Source of the DNA: Hydrogenophaga sp. | Lineage (GTDB): Bacteria; Pseudomonadota; Gammaproteobacteria; Burkholderiales; Burkholderiaceae_C | DNA: 64,000 bases | Reading direction: 5' to 3' | Assembly (NCBI RefSeq): GCF_030373225.1 | Contig: NZ_JAUCZG010000001.1 | Location: forward strand, 124,001-188,000 | Part shown: piece after piece, positions 53,458-62,593 of the stretch | Numbering within the stretch: position 1 is the first letter of the stretch | Layout: the number at the start of each line of letters is the position of its first letter | Notes under the pieces: generated by a model | What the model was told of the DNA's origin: nothing | The model's database searches: none | What the model saw: only the letters and a program-made list of their open reading frames with translations | Position numbers and translations under genes: made by a program

Positions 53458-54090
53458 ATGAAAAATGAACCACCCGATTCTTCGTCCGGGGCCAGTGCTC
53501 CCGGCACCCCGCCCCAGAACTTTCTGCAGTCCTTGCTGGGCTCGATCCGCCCACCCGACTGGGTGGTGGACGAATTGCAGAACCGCCTGGTGCTGTTCGT
53601 CAACCACGTCCTGATGCAGGAGCCCGCCGCACAAGACCGCCTGCGTCGCCAGAAGGGCAAGCCGGTGCGCATCCAGTGGAGCGACTTTCACCTCACGCTG
53701 GCGCCCAGCGCGGCAGGGCTGCTTGAGCGATGCGCGCCCGGCGCGAAGCCCGAACTGAGCGTCACGCTCACCCAGACCTCACCACTGGAGTTGGCGCAAA
53801 GCGTGCTGACCGGGCAGAAGCCGGGCGTGGACATCCAGGGTGATGTGCAACTGGCGGCCGAGGTGGCCTGGCTGGTGGACAACGTGCGTTGGGACGTCGA
53901 GGAAGACCTCTCCCGGGTGGTGGGAGACGCCACCGCCCACACCCTGGCGCGTTTTGCGCGCTCGGCCTCGCAAGCCGTCAAATCGTTTGCGGCCCGCATG
54001 CCAGCTGGCTTTCCGCCACGGCCGCCCTTTGTTCCCGCGCGCGCGTCCGACGCCGAGGTGCCACCGCGCGACGGTGGACCGAGCGCATGA
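53458..54090 (+). CDS. ubiJ: ubiquinone biosynthesis accessory factor UbiJ
   Basis: SCP2-domain lipid-binding protein; with UbiK it scaffolds the soluble ubiquinone biosynthesis complex. The 210 aa have an SCP2 fold (about 25-125: [16 protein letters not shown], then [19 protein letters not shown] and [16 protein letters not shown]). A helical C-terminal region ([20 protein letters not shown]) and a proline-rich end follow. The stop overlaps the ubiB start (ATGA), as in the classic ubiE-ubiJ-ubiB arrangement. Confidence 0.93.
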   Translation: MKNEPPDSSSGASAPGTPPQNFLQSLLGSIRPPDWVVDELQNRLVLFVNHVLMQEPAAQDRLRRQKGKPVRIQWSDFHLTLAPSAAGLLERCAPGAKPELSVTLTQTSPLELAQSVLTGQKPGVDIQGDVQLAAEVAWLVDNVRWDVEEDLSRVVGDATAHTLARFARSASQAVKSFAARMPAGFPPRPPFVPARASDAEVPPRDGGPSA

Positions 54091-55652
54091 CGCGCCTCTT
54101 TCGCGGCGCCTTCATCGTCTGGGTGGTGTTGCGCTACGGGCTGGACGAGCTGGTGCTCTCCAGTTTCCGGGGTCGCGGCATCCGCCTGCTCACCCGCATC
54201 GTTTCGATTGGTCGCAACCTCGATGCCCCGCGCGGCCAACGCCTTCGTGAGGCCCTGGAGCGCCTGGGCCCGATCTTCGTCAAGTTCGGCCAGGTGCTCT
54301 CGACCCGCCGCGATCTGCTGCCACCCGACATTGCCGACGAACTCGCGCACCTGCAGGACCGTGTGCCGCCGTTCCCCAGCGAAGTGGCGGTGGCCAGCAT
54401 CGAGCGCGCCTTCGGCAAGCCCCTGTCGGACGTGTTCAGCCACTTCGAGCAGGTGCCTGTGGCCAGCGCATCGATTGCCCAGGTGCACTTCGCCACCCTG
54501 CGCGCGGGCCGTCACGGCGGGCGGGAGGTGGCGGTGAAGGTTCTGCGTCCCAACATGGGCGCCGTGATCGACAAGGACCTCAGCCTCATGCGCATGATGG
54601 CCGGCTGGGTCGAGCGGCTGTCGGCCGATGGCAAACGCCTCAAGCCACGCGAGGTGGTGGGGGAGTTCGACAAGTACCTTCACGACGAACTCGACCTGTT
54701 GCGCGAGGCTTCGAACGCAGCGCAGCTGCGCCGCAACATGCAGGGCCTCGATCTGGTGTTGATCCCCGAGATGCTCTGGGACTACTGCCATACCGAAGTG
54801 ATGGTGATGGAGCGCATGTACGGCCTGCCGATCAACCGGGTGGAAGAACTGCGCAAGCGCGGCGTGGACATACCCAAGCTCGCGCGCGACGGGGTGACGC
54901 TGTTCTTCACCCAGGTCTTTCGCGACGGCTTCTTTCACGCCGACATGCACCCGGGCAACATCCAGGTGAGCACGGCGCCGGCCACTTTCGGACGCTACAT
55001 TTCGCTCGATTTCGGCATCGTCGGCACACTCACCGAGTTCGACAAGGAATACCTGGCGCAGAATTTCACCGCCTTTTTCCGCCGCGACTACAAGCGCGTG
55101 GCCGAGTTGCACATCGAGTCGGGCTGGGTGCCGTCCGGCACCCGCGTGGACGAACTCGAATCCGCCATTCGTGCGGTCTGTGAGCCCTATTTCGACCGCC
55201 CCTTGAAGGAGATCTCGCTCGGCCTCGTGCTGATGCGGCTGTTCCAGACCTCGCGCCGGTTCCAGGTGGAGATCCAGCCCCAGCTCGTGCTGTTGCAGAA
55301 GACCCTGTTGAACATCGAAGGGCTTGGTCGTGACCTCGACCCCGAACTCGACCTGTGGAACACCGCCAAGCCTTTCCTCGAGAAGTGGATGGTCGAACAG
55401 GTCGGGCCGCAGAAGCTGTTGCAGCAGCTCAAGGCCGAGGCGCCCCAATACGCCAAGCTGCTGCCGGCACTGCCGCGCCTGCTCAACGACTACCTGCAGC
55501 ACAAGCCACACGAGCTTCGGCGCGAACTCGACAGCTTGCTGGCCGAACAGCGACGCACCAATCGCCTGCTGCAGGCCATCGTGTACGCCGGTGTGGGCTT
55601 CCTGCTGGGCCTGATCGCGATGCAGGTGCTGCTGCGCGTGCGACTCTGGTGA
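54087..55652 (+). CDS. ubiB: ubiquinone biosynthesis regulatory protein kinase UbiB
   Basis: Atypical ADCK/ABC1 kinase-like ATPase needed for ubiquinone synthesis. The 521 aa show the KxGQ motif ([15 protein letters not shown]), the invariant lysine in VAVKVLRP, the ExD motif region [28 protein letters not shown] and LDFGIVGTL. Two C-terminal membrane helices (about 495-520, ending [19 protein letters not shown]) anchor it. It is translationally coupled to ubiJ. Confidence 0.96.
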   Translation: MTRLFRGAFIVWVVLRYGLDELVLSSFRGRGIRLLTRIVSIGRNLDAPRGQRLREALERLGPIFVKFGQVLSTRRDLLPPDIADELAHLQDRVPPFPSEVAVASIERAFGKPLSDVFSHFEQVPVASASIAQVHFATLRAGRHGGREVAVKVLRPNMGAVIDKDLSLMRMMAGWVERLSADGKRLKPREVVGEFDKYLHDELDLLREASNAAQLRRNMQGLDLVLIPEMLWDYCHTEVMVMERMYGLPINRVEELRKRGVDIPKLARDGVTLFFTQVFRDGFFHADMHPGNIQVSTAPATFGRYISLDFGIVGTLTEFDKEYLAQNFTAFFRRDYKRVAELHIESGWVPSGTRVDELESAIRAVCEPYFDRPLKEISLGLVLMRLFQTSRRFQVEIQPQLVLLQKTLLNIEGLGRDLDPELDLWNTAKPFLEKWMVEQVGPQKLLQQLKAEAPQYAKLLPALPRLLNDYLQHKPHELRRELDSLLAEQRRTNRLLQAIVYAGVGFLLGLIAMQVLLRVRLW

Positions 55653-55716
55653 CCGGCGCCGGCTGATGCCGGCCCTGGGGGCGACGCAGGGGAGGGTGCT
55701 TGGGGAGCCCTCAATT

Positions 55717-55722
55717 TATAAT
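55717..55722 (+). promoter_or_regulatory. candidate -10 box before the FmdB-DUF502-aspS genes
   Basis: A perfect TATAAT lies in the 166-base gap between ubiB and the FmdB gene, 97 bases before the ATG. No good -35 was found at 16-18 bases. It is the only AT-rich spot in the gap. Confidence 0.35.
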
Positions 55723-55818
55723 GGCCGGTTTTGTTCGACTTCCCGTGACAGAACGCGGTGCGCCCGAAGGACGAGTGCCCCCGCCAGACGTCTCCCCCCT
55801 CTTCATCAGGTTCACGCC

Positions 55819-56154
55819 ATGCCCATCTATGCCTACAAGTGCGAGTCCTGCGGTCATGCCAAGGACGTGCTGCAGAAAATGTCCGACGATCCGCTCACGG
55901 TGTGTCCGTCCTGCGGCCAGCCGGGTTTCAGGAAGCAACTGACGGCAGCCGGTTTCCAGCTCAAGGGCTCGGGCTGGTACGTCACCGATTTCCGCGAAGG
56001 CAGCAAGCCGGCTGCCACGCCCGCTGCCGACGGAGCACCGGCGGCTGCGCCCGCCAAGCCGGCCGGTGAAGCCGCCGCACCAGCGCCCGCCGCAGCTCCC
56101 GCACCGGCGGCTGCACCTGCGCCATCCACCCCGACCACCCCGTCGGGCTCCTGA
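55819..56154 (+). CDS. FmdB-family zinc ribbon protein
   Basis: A 111-aa protein. The N-terminal 45 residues form the FmdB ribbon: MPIYAYKCESCGHAKDVLQK, then LTVCPSCGQPGFRKQLTAAGF, with four zinc cysteines in two CxxC pairs. A conserved FQLKGSGWYVTDF segment follows, then an Ala/Pro-rich low-complexity tail of about 45 residues. Function of the family is uncertain. It lies directly before a DUF502 gene and aspS, a usual betaproteobacterial order. Confidence 0.9.
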   Translation: MPIYAYKCESCGHAKDVLQKMSDDPLTVCPSCGQPGFRKQLTAAGFQLKGSGWYVTDFREGSKPAATPAADGAPAAAPAKPAGEAAAPAPAAAPAPAAAPAPSTPTTPSGS

Positions 56155-56164
56155 GCCGCGCCGC

Positions 56165-56845
56165 ATGCCGTCCTTGCGCAAATGGTTGTTGTCGGGCCTG
56201 CTCGTGCTGGTGCCCCTGATCATCACGCTCTGGGTGCTGGACTGGGTGGTCAGCACGCTCGACCAGACCCTGGGCATCCTGCCCAACGGCTGGCACCCCG
56301 ACCAGATCCTTGGCGTTCACGTGCCGGGACTGGGTGTGGTGTTCGCGCTGGTGGTGGTGCTCTCCATCGGTGCCCTGGCGTCCAACATCATCGGCAACAA
56401 GCTGGTGAGCTGGTGGCACGCCCTGCTGCACCGCATTCCTGTGGTGCGCTCGATCTACTCGGGTGTGAAGCAGGTGTCCGACACGCTGTTTTCCGAGAAA
56501 GGCAACGCGTTTCGCAAGGCGCTGCTGATCGAGTGGCCGCACGAAGGCATGTGGACCATCGGCTTCCTCACGGGTTCACCCACTGGCGACGTGCTGCGCC
56601 AGTTGCAGGCCCAGCCCGGGCGCTCCGGCGAGCTCGACGAGTTTCACAGCGTGTATGTGCCCACCACACCCAATCCCACCGGGGGCTACTTCGTGATGGT
56701 GCGCAAAAGCGCCTGCGTCGAGCTGCAGATGAGCGTGGATGAAGCCCTGACCTACATCGTTTCCATGGGCGTGATCGTGCCGAATGGCCCCAAAAACCAG
56801 CATCTCCAGGCGGCGGCCAGCGGCGCCTCCCCAAAGACCCCTTGA
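56165..56845 (+). CDS. DUF502 membrane protein
   Basis: A 226-aa protein with two N-terminal membrane helices (about 8-30 and 56-80, LLVLVPLIITLWVLDWVV and VVFALVVVLSIGALASNIIG) and a cytoplasmic domain with the DUF502 landmarks GNKLVSWWHALLHRIPVVRS and IYSGVKQVSDTLF, plus a VYVPTTPNPTGGYFVMV segment. Function unknown; an archaeal relative has been linked to membrane proteins of the AglE class only by similarity. It is 10 bases after the FmdB gene and 48 before aspS. Confidence 0.88.
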   Translation: MPSLRKWLLSGLLVLVPLIITLWVLDWVVSTLDQTLGILPNGWHPDQILGVHVPGLGVVFALVVVLSIGALASNIIGNKLVSWWHALLHRIPVVRSIYSGVKQVSDTLFSEKGNAFRKALLIEWPHEGMWTIGFLTGSPTGDVLRQLQAQPGRSGELDEFHSVYVPTTPNPTGGYFVMVRKSACVELQMSVDEALTYIVSMGVIVPNGPKNQHLQAAASGASPKTP

Positions 56846-56893
56846 TGTTTCCCCGCGGGCCCGGCCCGCGAACCTGTTGAAAGAAGAATCGAA

Positions 56894-58696
56894 ATGGCGA
56901 TGCGTACCCACTACTGCGGTCAGGTGACCGAGACCCAACTGGGCGAGACCGTGAAACTGTGCGGCTGGGTCAACCGCCGCCGCGACCACGGTGGTGTGAT
57001 CTTCATCGACCTGCGCGACCGCGAGGGTTATGTGCAGGTGGTTTGCGACCCCGACCGCGCCGAGATGTTCAGCACCGCTGAAGATGTGCGCAACGAATTC
57101 TGCGTGCAGGTCACCGGCCTGGTGCGCGCCCGACCGGCCGGCACCACCAACGACAAGCTCAAGAGCGGACAGATCGAGGTCCTGTGCCACGAGTTGACGG
57201 TGCTCAACCCCTCGGTCACGCCCCCGTTCCAGCTCGACGACGAGAACCTGAGCGAGACGACCCGCCTCACGCACCGCGTGCTCGACCTGCGACGCCCCTA
57301 CATGCAGAACAACCTGATGCTGCGCTACCGCGTGGCGATGGAGGTGCGCAAGTTCCTGGATGCCAACGGTTTCATCGACATTGAAACGCCCATGCTCACC
57401 AAGAGCACGCCCGAGGGCGCGCGCGACTATCTGGTGCCCAGCCGCGTGCACGACGGACACTTCTTTGCGTTGCCGCAGTCGCCCCAGCTGTTCAAGCAAT
57501 TGCTCATGGTGGCCGGCTTTGACCGCTACTACCAGATCACCAAGTGCTTCCGCGACGAAGACCTGCGCGCCGATCGCCAGCCCGAGTTCACGCAGATCGA
57601 CATCGAGACCTCGTTCCTGACGGAGGAAGACATTCGCGACATGTTCCAGGGCATGATCAAGACGGTGTTCCAGAACACCCTGGGCGTGGACCTCGGCGAG
57701 TTCCCGGTGATGGCCTACAGCGAAGCCATGCACCGCTTCGGCTCGGACAAGCCCGACCTGCGCGTGATGCTCGAATTCACCGAGCTCACCGACGTGATGG
57801 GTGACGTGGACTTCAAGGTGTTTTCGGCCCCTGCCACCATGAAAGGTGGCCGTGTGGTGGCGCTGTGCGTGCGCGGCGGTGCCGACATGAGCCGCAGCGA
57901 GATCGATGCCTACACCGAGTTCGTCAAGATCTACGGCGCCAAGGGCCTGGCCTGGATCAAGGTCAACGATGCCGCCAAGGGACGCGACGGCCTGCAGAGC
58001 CCGATCGTGAAGAACCTGCACGACAAGGCCGTGGACGACATCCTCTCGCGCACCCAGGCGAAAAACGGCGACATCATCTTCTTTGGCGCCGACAAGGCCA
58101 AGGTGGTCAACGACGCGATCGGCGCGCTGCGCCTGAAGATCGGCCACAGCGAACTGGGCAGGAAAAACGGCCTGTTCGAGAGCCGCTGGGCCCCGATGTG
58201 GGTGGTCGACTTTCCGATGTTCGAGCATGACGAGGAAGCGGATCGCTGGACCGCTGTGCACCATCCGTTCACGGCGCCGAAAGACGGCCATGAAGACTGG
58301 ATGGTCACGGCACCCGAAAAGTGCATCGCCAAGGGCTACGACATGGTGCTCAACGGCTGGGAAATCGGTGGTGGTTCGGTGCGTATCCACACCGCAGCGG
58401 TGCAGCAAAAAGTGTTCGATGCCCTCAAGATCACGCCCGAAGAGGCGCAGGTCAAGTTCGGTTTCCTGCTGGACGCGCTGCAGTACGGTGCACCGCCCCA
58501 CGGAGGTCTGGCCTTCGGCCTGGACCGCATCGTCACCTTGATGACCGGTGCCGAGTCGATCCGTGACGTGATCGCTTTCCCCAAGACCCAGCGCGCCCAG
58601 TGCCTGCTGACCCAGGCGCCCAGCCTGGTGGACGAAAAGCAGTTGCGCGAGTTGCACATCCGCCTGCGCAACACCGAGCTGTCCAAACCGGCCTGA
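56894..58696 (+). CDS. aspS: aspartyl-tRNA synthetase, probably non-discriminating (Asp/Asn)
   Basis: Class IIb synthetase, 600 aa. The N-terminal OB anticodon domain reads [19 protein letters not shown]. Motif 2 is [22 protein letters not shown], a GAD insert domain spans about 290-410, and motif 3 is [14 protein letters not shown]. In the OB domain His32 and Gly81 occupy positions that in Pseudomonas-type enzymes go with non-discriminating charging of both tRNA(Asp) and tRNA(Asn), needing GatCAB. The gene ends in a good terminator. Confidence 0.96.
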   Translation: MAMRTHYCGQVTETQLGETVKLCGWVNRRRDHGGVIFIDLRDREGYVQVVCDPDRAEMFSTAEDVRNEFCVQVTGLVRARPAGTTNDKLKSGQIEVLCHELTVLNPSVTPPFQLDDENLSETTRLTHRVLDLRRPYMQNNLMLRYRVAMEVRKFLDANGFIDIETPMLTKSTPEGARDYLVPSRVHDGHFFALPQSPQLFKQLLMVAGFDRYYQITKCFRDEDLRADRQPEFTQIDIETSFLTEEDIRDMFQGMIKTVFQNTLGVDLGEFPVMAYSEAMHRFGSDKPDLRVMLEFTELTDVMGDVDFKVFSAPATMKGGRVVALCVRGGADMSRSEIDAYTEFVKIYGAKGLAWIKVNDAAKGRDGLQSPIVKNLHDKAVDDILSRTQAKNGDIIFFGADKAKVVNDAIGALRLKIGHSELGRKNGLFESRWAPMWVVDFPMFEHDEEADRWTAVHHPFTAPKDGHEDWMVTAPEKCIAKGYDMVLNGWEIGGGSVRIHTAAVQQKVFDALKITPEEAQVKFGFLLDALQYGAPPHGGLAFGLDRIVTLMTGAESIRDVIAFPKTQRAQCLLTQAPSLVDEKQLRELHIRLRNTELSKPA

Positions 58697-58722
58697 GACA
58701 TCGCCTGCGGGCATTCGGAAGA

Positions 58723-58745
58723 GGGCAGCGCAAGCTGCCCTTTTT
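58723..58745 (+). terminator. intrinsic terminator of aspS
   Basis: GGGCAGC (58723-58729) and GCTGCCC (58734-58740) form a perfect seven-pair stem with a GCAA tetraloop followed by TTTTT. It lies 26 bases after the aspS stop. Confidence 0.9.
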
Positions 58746-58850
58746 CGTGGGGGTGTCCCGCGGTTCCGCACCTGCCGGGTGCGGTAAGCCGGACCATGTC
58801 CCTCGCGGCGCAGGGGTTTGTTAGGATGGCCTTTTGAAAGGAGTTCGACC

Positions 58851-59171
58851 ATGAGCAAGAGCACCCAAGACACCCTGGCCAACAAGGAGAAGCTGGTGGC
58901 CGACCTGCAGCGCGTCATCGCCGACGCCGAAGAGTTGATGGTGGCCACGGCCCACCAGACCGAAGGCAAGGTGGTGGAGCTGAGGGAGCGCATCAACGAA
59001 AACCTGCGCCTGGCCCGTCACAAACTTCACGACGCCGAAGATGCGATCAAGGAAAAAACCCGCGAAATGGCCCGCGCCACCGACGACTATGTGCACGACC
59101 ACCCCTGGCGCGCGGTCGGCACGGCGGCCGGCATCGGTTTGCTGGTTGGCCTGCTGATCAGCCGGCGTTGA
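58851..59171 (+). CDS. ElaB/YqjD/DUF883 family membrane-anchored ribosome-binding-type protein
   Basis: A 106-aa mostly helical protein, with a charged amphipathic body (LANKEKLVADLQRVIADAEE, then AEDAIKEKTREMARATDDYV) and a C-terminal membrane helix DHPWRAVGTAAGIGLLVGLLISRR. This is the signature layout of YqjD/ElaB/YgaM tail-anchored proteins that bind ribosomes in stationary phase in E. coli. GAAAGGAG precedes the ATG. It starts a three-gene set equivalent to E. coli yqjD-yqjE-yqjK. Confidence 0.88.
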   Translation: MSKSTQDTLANKEKLVADLQRVIADAEELMVATAHQTEGKVVELRERINENLRLARHKLHDAEDAIKEKTREMARATDDYVHDHPWRAVGTAAGIGLLVGLLISRR

Positions 59172-59182
59172 ACGGGCGCGGC

Positions 59183-59557
59183 ATGTCTGTGCCACCCACC
59201 CGCCTGGGAACCTCCCTCAAGGGGTTGACCGCCACAGTGCTCGAGCTGCTCCAGCTGCGCCTGGAGTTGCTCAGCGTGGAAGCGCAGGAGGAAGTCCTTC
59301 GCGTCGCGGGCCTGCTGGTCTACGGCGCGGTGGCCGTCGCTTTCCTGAGCCTGGGCCTGGGCTTTCTGGCCATGCTGATCACCGTGGCCTTGTGGGACAC
59401 CCACCGTCTGTTGCCGCTGGCCGTGTTCGCCGGGGTGTTCCTCGTCCTTGGCGTGGTGGCGGGCTGGCTGGCGAGCGAACGCCTGCGCAGCGGCACCCGC
59501 TTGTTTTCTGCCACGGTCGAAGAGCTCCGGCAGGACCGTGAGGGCTTGCGCCCATGA
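59183..59557 (+). CDS. YqjE-like (phage holin superfamily) inner membrane protein
   Basis: A 124-aa protein with an N-terminal amphipathic stretch (LKGLTATVLELLQLRLELLS), two membrane helices (about 50-70 and 80-100) and a short charged tail. It matches the YqjE family, annotated in the holin 3_6 superfamily although not a lysis protein. It is 11 bases after the YqjD-like gene and overlaps the next gene by four bases. A TTG at 59168 is an alternative start. Confidence 0.85.
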   Translation: MSVPPTRLGTSLKGLTATVLELLQLRLELLSVEAQEEVLRVAGLLVYGAVAVAFLSLGLGFLAMLITVALWDTHRLLPLAVFAGVFLVLGVVAGWLASERLRSGTRLFSATVEELRQDREGLRP

Positions 59558-59868
59558 GCGCAGGCGAACCCGGCCGGGCCGAACAACTGGCCCGCAGGCG
59601 CGAGCTGCTGGTCCTGCGGTCCGCACGCTTGCGCCAGCAGGTGCGCGGGCAACTGCGGGTGGTGCAGCCCGCCCTGCTGTGGGCCGATCGGCTGCAGGAC
59701 GCCTGGTACTGGTTGCGCGCCAACCCGCTGGCGGTGGCCGCCGGCGTGCTGGCCCTGGCCGCGTGGCGCCCGCGCCGGTCGCTGGGGCTGGCCTTGCGGT
59801 TCTGGTCGGCGTGGAAGTTGTTTCAGCGCGCACGCTCGGTGGGCAGTGCGGCATCCCGGCTGCTCTGA
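59554..59868 (+). CDS. YqjK-like protein
   Basis: A 104-aa basic protein with an Arg/Leu/Gln-rich helical N-terminus (AEQLARRRELLVLRSARL) and one hydrophobic segment (about 55-77, ANPLAVAAGVLALAAWRP), followed by a basic amphipathic C-terminus. By position after yqjD- and yqjE-like genes it corresponds to YqjK. The function is unknown. Its start overlaps the previous stop (ATGA). Confidence 0.75.
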   Translation: MSAGEPGRAEQLARRRELLVLRSARLRQQVRGQLRVVQPALLWADRLQDAWYWLRANPLAVAAGVLALAAWRPRRSLGLALRFWSAWKLFQRARSVGSAASRLL

Positions 59869-59879
59869 TTCCTGCAGTC

Positions 59880-60338
59880 ATGGCGCCGAAGATTCCGCAG
59901 TCGGTGCTGGTCGTGATCCACACGCCGGCGCTGGACGTGTTGCTGATCGAGCGAGCCGATGCACCCGGCTTCTGGCAATCGGTGACCGGCTCCAAGGACA
60001 CCCTCGACGAGACCTACGAATTCGCGGCAGCCCGTGAAGTGGCCGAGGAAACCGGGCTCGACGTGCGAGCGCCTGGACATGCACTCACCGACTGGGCGCT
60101 GGAGAATGTTTACGAAATCTATCCGCAGTGGCGTCACCGTTACGCACCTGCGGTGACGCACAACACCGAGCACGTGTTTGGCCTGTGCATTCCACGTCCC
60201 GTGCCGGTGCAGCTGAGCCCCCGCGAGCACCGCGATCAGGTGTGGTTGCCATGGGCCGAGGCCGCCGAACGCTGCTTTTCGCCCTCGAACGCCGAGGCCA
60301 TTTCCTGGCTGCCGAGATTGGCCGCGAAGGTCTTCTGA
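59880..60338 (+). CDS. nudB: dihydroneopterin triphosphate diphosphatase
   Basis: Nudix hydrolase of folate synthesis, removing pyrophosphate from 7,8-dihydroneopterin triphosphate. The 152 aa open with PKIPQSVLVVIHTPALDVLLIE, have FWQSVTGSKDTLDETYEFAA leading into a Nudix helix REVAEETGLD, and a closing WLPWAEAAERCFSPSNAEAI. This pattern fits NudB well. Linkage to aspS matches the E. coli order aspS-nudB. It begins 11 bases after the yqjK-like gene. Confidence 0.92.
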   Translation: MAPKIPQSVLVVIHTPALDVLLIERADAPGFWQSVTGSKDTLDETYEFAAAREVAEETGLDVRAPGHALTDWALENVYEIYPQWRHRYAPAVTHNTEHVFGLCIPRPVPVQLSPREHRDQVWLPWAEAAERCFSPSNAEAISWLPRLAAKVF

Positions 60339-60379
60339 TCCCGTGTTCCCCCGGGCAGGGTTGGTGGCATGATTTGCCC

Positions 60380-61108
60380 ATGAGCATTCTTCGCGTCGCC
60401 ACTTACAACATCCACAAAGGCGTACAGGGCCTGGGCCCCGGCAGGCGGTTGGAGATCCACAACCTGGCACACGCGGTCGAGCAGTTCGACGCCGACATCG
60501 TCTGCCTGCAGGAGGTGCGCCAGCACAACCGCCAGCTTGAAAAGCACTTCACCCGCTGGCCCGACCTCGATCAGGCCAGCTACCTGACTCCCGACGGATA
60601 CGAGGCCGTGTACCGCACCAATGCCACCACGCGCCACGGCGAGCATGGCAACGCATTGCTGTCCCGTTGGCCGGTGATCGGCAGCCAGCATTCCGACGTG
60701 TCGGACCACCGGTTCGAGCAGCGCGGACTGTTGCATGTGCAGGTATTGATCGATGGCATCGAGGTGCATGTGGTGGTGGTGCACCTCGGTCTGATCCACG
60801 CGAGCCGCACGCGCCAGGTACAGCGCCTGGGCGAGTACATCGCCACCGGCGTGCCGGAAACCGCACCGCTCATCGTGGCCGGCGATTTCAACGACTGGGG
60901 GGCGCAGCTGCTGCGGCCGATGGCCGCGCTCGACCTGTGCACCTTCGAAGGCATCCGGTTGCCCACCTACCCGTCTCGCCTGCCGTTGCTGCACCTCGAC
61001 CGCATCTTTGTGCGCGGGCTGCGGCCGGTGTCGGCCCAGGTGCCCCACGGGCGCGCGTGGTCTCGCATGTCCGACCACCTGCCGCTGATCGCCGAGCTGG
61101 AGCTGTGA
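60380..61108 (+). CDS. endonuclease/exonuclease/phosphatase family protein (YbhP-like)
   Basis: A 242-aa Mg-dependent phosphodiesterase of the DNase I/sphingomyelinase fold. Motifs: RVATYNIHKGVQGLGPGRR, DIVCLQEVRQHNRQ, HGNALLSRWP, VHLGLIHASRTRQ, GDFNDWG and SDHLPLIAELE. The YNIHKG and position before clsB match E. coli YbhP, a neighbour of clsB. The physiological substrate is unknown. The stop overlaps the GTG start of clsB. Confidence 0.9.
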   Translation: MSILRVATYNIHKGVQGLGPGRRLEIHNLAHAVEQFDADIVCLQEVRQHNRQLEKHFTRWPDLDQASYLTPDGYEAVYRTNATTRHGEHGNALLSRWPVIGSQHSDVSDHRFEQRGLLHVQVLIDGIEVHVVVVHLGLIHASRTRQVQRLGEYIATGVPETAPLIVAGDFNDWGAQLLRPMAALDLCTFEGIRLPTYPSRLPLLHLDRIFVRGLRPVSAQVPHGRAWSRMSDHLPLIAELEL

Positions 61109-62421
61109 GCGCCGAAGGCACGTCGTTGCGCCGCCCGCGTGCCGTGCAGGGTGCGCTGCGAGGGGGCCACCAGTTGCTGCTGCTGCAGGGTGGAGCCGAG
61201 TTCTTCCCTGCGCTGGTGGACGCGATGGACGCCGCACGCCGCGTGGTGCATCTGGAAACCTACATTTTCGAGTTCGCCGGTTCGGCGCTGAGCGTGGCCG
61301 AAGCGCTGGAGCGCGCCGCACGCCGCGGCGTGGTGGTGCGCCTGGTGATCGACGGCGTGGGCACACCGGCGTTGCCGCGAGCCTGGCAGGAAAGGTTCGA
61401 CGCCGCAGGCGTGAGGTGGCACATCTACGCTCCGCTCGGCCGTTTCGGCCTGCTGCTGCCCAGCCGCTGGCGGCGCCTGCACCGCAAGCTGTGCGTGGTG
61501 GACGGCACGGTGGGCTTTTGTGGTGGCATCAACATCATCGACGACCAGGACGATGTGTCGCTCGGCAGGCTGGATGCGCCGCGGCTGGACTTTTCCTTGC
61601 GCGTGGCCGGCCCGCTGGTGCGCAACATGACAGAGACCATGGAGCAGCTCTGGTGGCGACTTCAGGCGGCAAGCAACGCGCGCCGGCGCGAGTTCAAGGC
61701 CGCTTGGGAGGCCTTGCGCGAATCACAGCCGGTGGGCGATTTCTCGCGCCTGCTGAAAAAGATCGACCCCGCCGGTGCCGGCACGCAGGCTTCGGGCATC
61801 GACAGCACGCTGGGTGACACCGGTGCTGCACCGCTGGGCGTGGACAGCGCGCGCGCCACACTGCTGCTGCGCGACAACGTGAGCCACCGCCACGACATCG
61901 AGCGTGCCTACCTCAAGGCCATCGGCGCAGCGCGGCGCGAGATCATGATCGCCAACGCCTACTTCATCCCCGGGCGCAAGCTGCGCCGCGCGCTCCTGCT
62001 GGCGGCGGCACGGGGTGTGCGTGTGCGTCTTTTGTCGCAGGGCAGGTACGAGAATTTTTTCCAGTACCGCGCCGCGCGTCCGGTGTATCAGCTGCTGGTC
62101 AACGCCGGCATCGAGATCCACGAGTACGCGCCCAGTGCATTGCACGCCAAGGTGGCGGTGGTCGACGAGCGTTGGGCCACGGTGGGGTCGACCAACCTCG
62201 ATCCCCTGTCGCTGCTGCTGGCGCGCGAAGCCAACGTGATGACCACCGACCGGCGTTTTGCCCGTCTGCTGCGAGGCCACCTTGATGACCTGGTTCTGAG
62301 CTCGGGCCAGATGCTCGATGTGCAGGCCCTGAGCAGCCGGCACTGGACGCAGCGTGTGCTCGATCGCGTTGCCTTCGGCATCATGCGCGCGACGCTCTTC
62401 GTCACCGGTCACCGATATTGA
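61105..62421 (+). CDS. clsB: cardiolipin synthase ClsB
   Basis: Phospholipase D-superfamily enzyme that makes cardiolipin from phosphatidylglycerol (and can make phosphatidylglycerol). The GTG start inside the end of the YbhP-like gene gives 438 aa. There are two HKD motifs: RLHRKLCVVDGTVGFCGG and ALHAKVAVVDERWATVGSTN. A hydrophobic N-terminal membrane segment is lacking, as in ClsB. A Met-free N-terminus and tight GTGA overlap favour this start. Confidence 0.93.
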   Translation: MSAEGTSLRRPRAVQGALRGGHQLLLLQGGAEFFPALVDAMDAARRVVHLETYIFEFAGSALSVAEALERAARRGVVVRLVIDGVGTPALPRAWQERFDAAGVRWHIYAPLGRFGLLLPSRWRRLHRKLCVVDGTVGFCGGINIIDDQDDVSLGRLDAPRLDFSLRVAGPLVRNMTETMEQLWWRLQAASNARRREFKAAWEALRESQPVGDFSRLLKKIDPAGAGTQASGIDSTLGDTGAAPLGVDSARATLLLRDNVSHRHDIERAYLKAIGAARREIMIANAYFIPGRKLRRALLLAAARGVRVRLLSQGRYENFFQYRAARPVYQLLVNAGIEIHEYAPSALHAKVAVVDERWATVGSTNLDPLSLLLAREANVMTTDRRFARLLRGHLDDLVLSSGQMLDVQALSSRHWTQRVLDRVAFGIMRATLFVTGHRY

Positions 62422-62425
62422 TGAC

Positions 62426-62505
62426 TGCCCCCACGCTCCACCGCTGCGCGGGTCGCTGCCCCCCGAGGGGGCTGATCCGCCTTGGGGCGGCCCGGCGGCG
62501 GATCC
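62426..62505. repeat. GC-rich intergenic repeat, copy 1
   Basis: About 80 bases beginning TGCCCCCACGCT, ending in a 51-base core (62455-62505) that is identical to copy 2. The core holds CCCCCGAGGGGG and a CCGCC-TTGG-GGCGG hairpin nested inside a longer GATCCGCC...GGCGGATC inverted repeat. Elements of this kind are widespread between genes in Comamonadaceae. Confidence 0.85.
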
Positions 62506-62507
62506 GT

Positions 62508-62589
62508 TGCCCCCACGCTTCCCCGCCGCGCGTGGTCCGCTGCCCCCCGAGGGGGCTGATCCGCCTTGGGGCGGCCCGGCGGCGGATCC
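62508..62589. repeat. GC-rich intergenic repeat, copy 2
   Basis: A second copy of about 82 bases with the same TGCCCCCACGCT opening. Its 51-base core at 62539-62589 is identical to that of copy 1; the upstream part differs slightly. It ends four bases before the ATG of the exonuclease gene, occupying the space where its ribosome binding site should be. Confidence 0.85.
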
Positions 62590-62593
62590 CTGC

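Noticed and set aside
55656..55676. GCCGGC-TGAT-GCCGGC hairpin after ubiB as a terminator
   Set aside because: The stem is strong but no T run follows; GCCGGC is self-complementary and common in this GC-rich DNA.
56576..58996. A minus-strand open frame of about 806 codons opposite aspS
   Set aside because: Antisense shadow of aspS for the same compositional reason.
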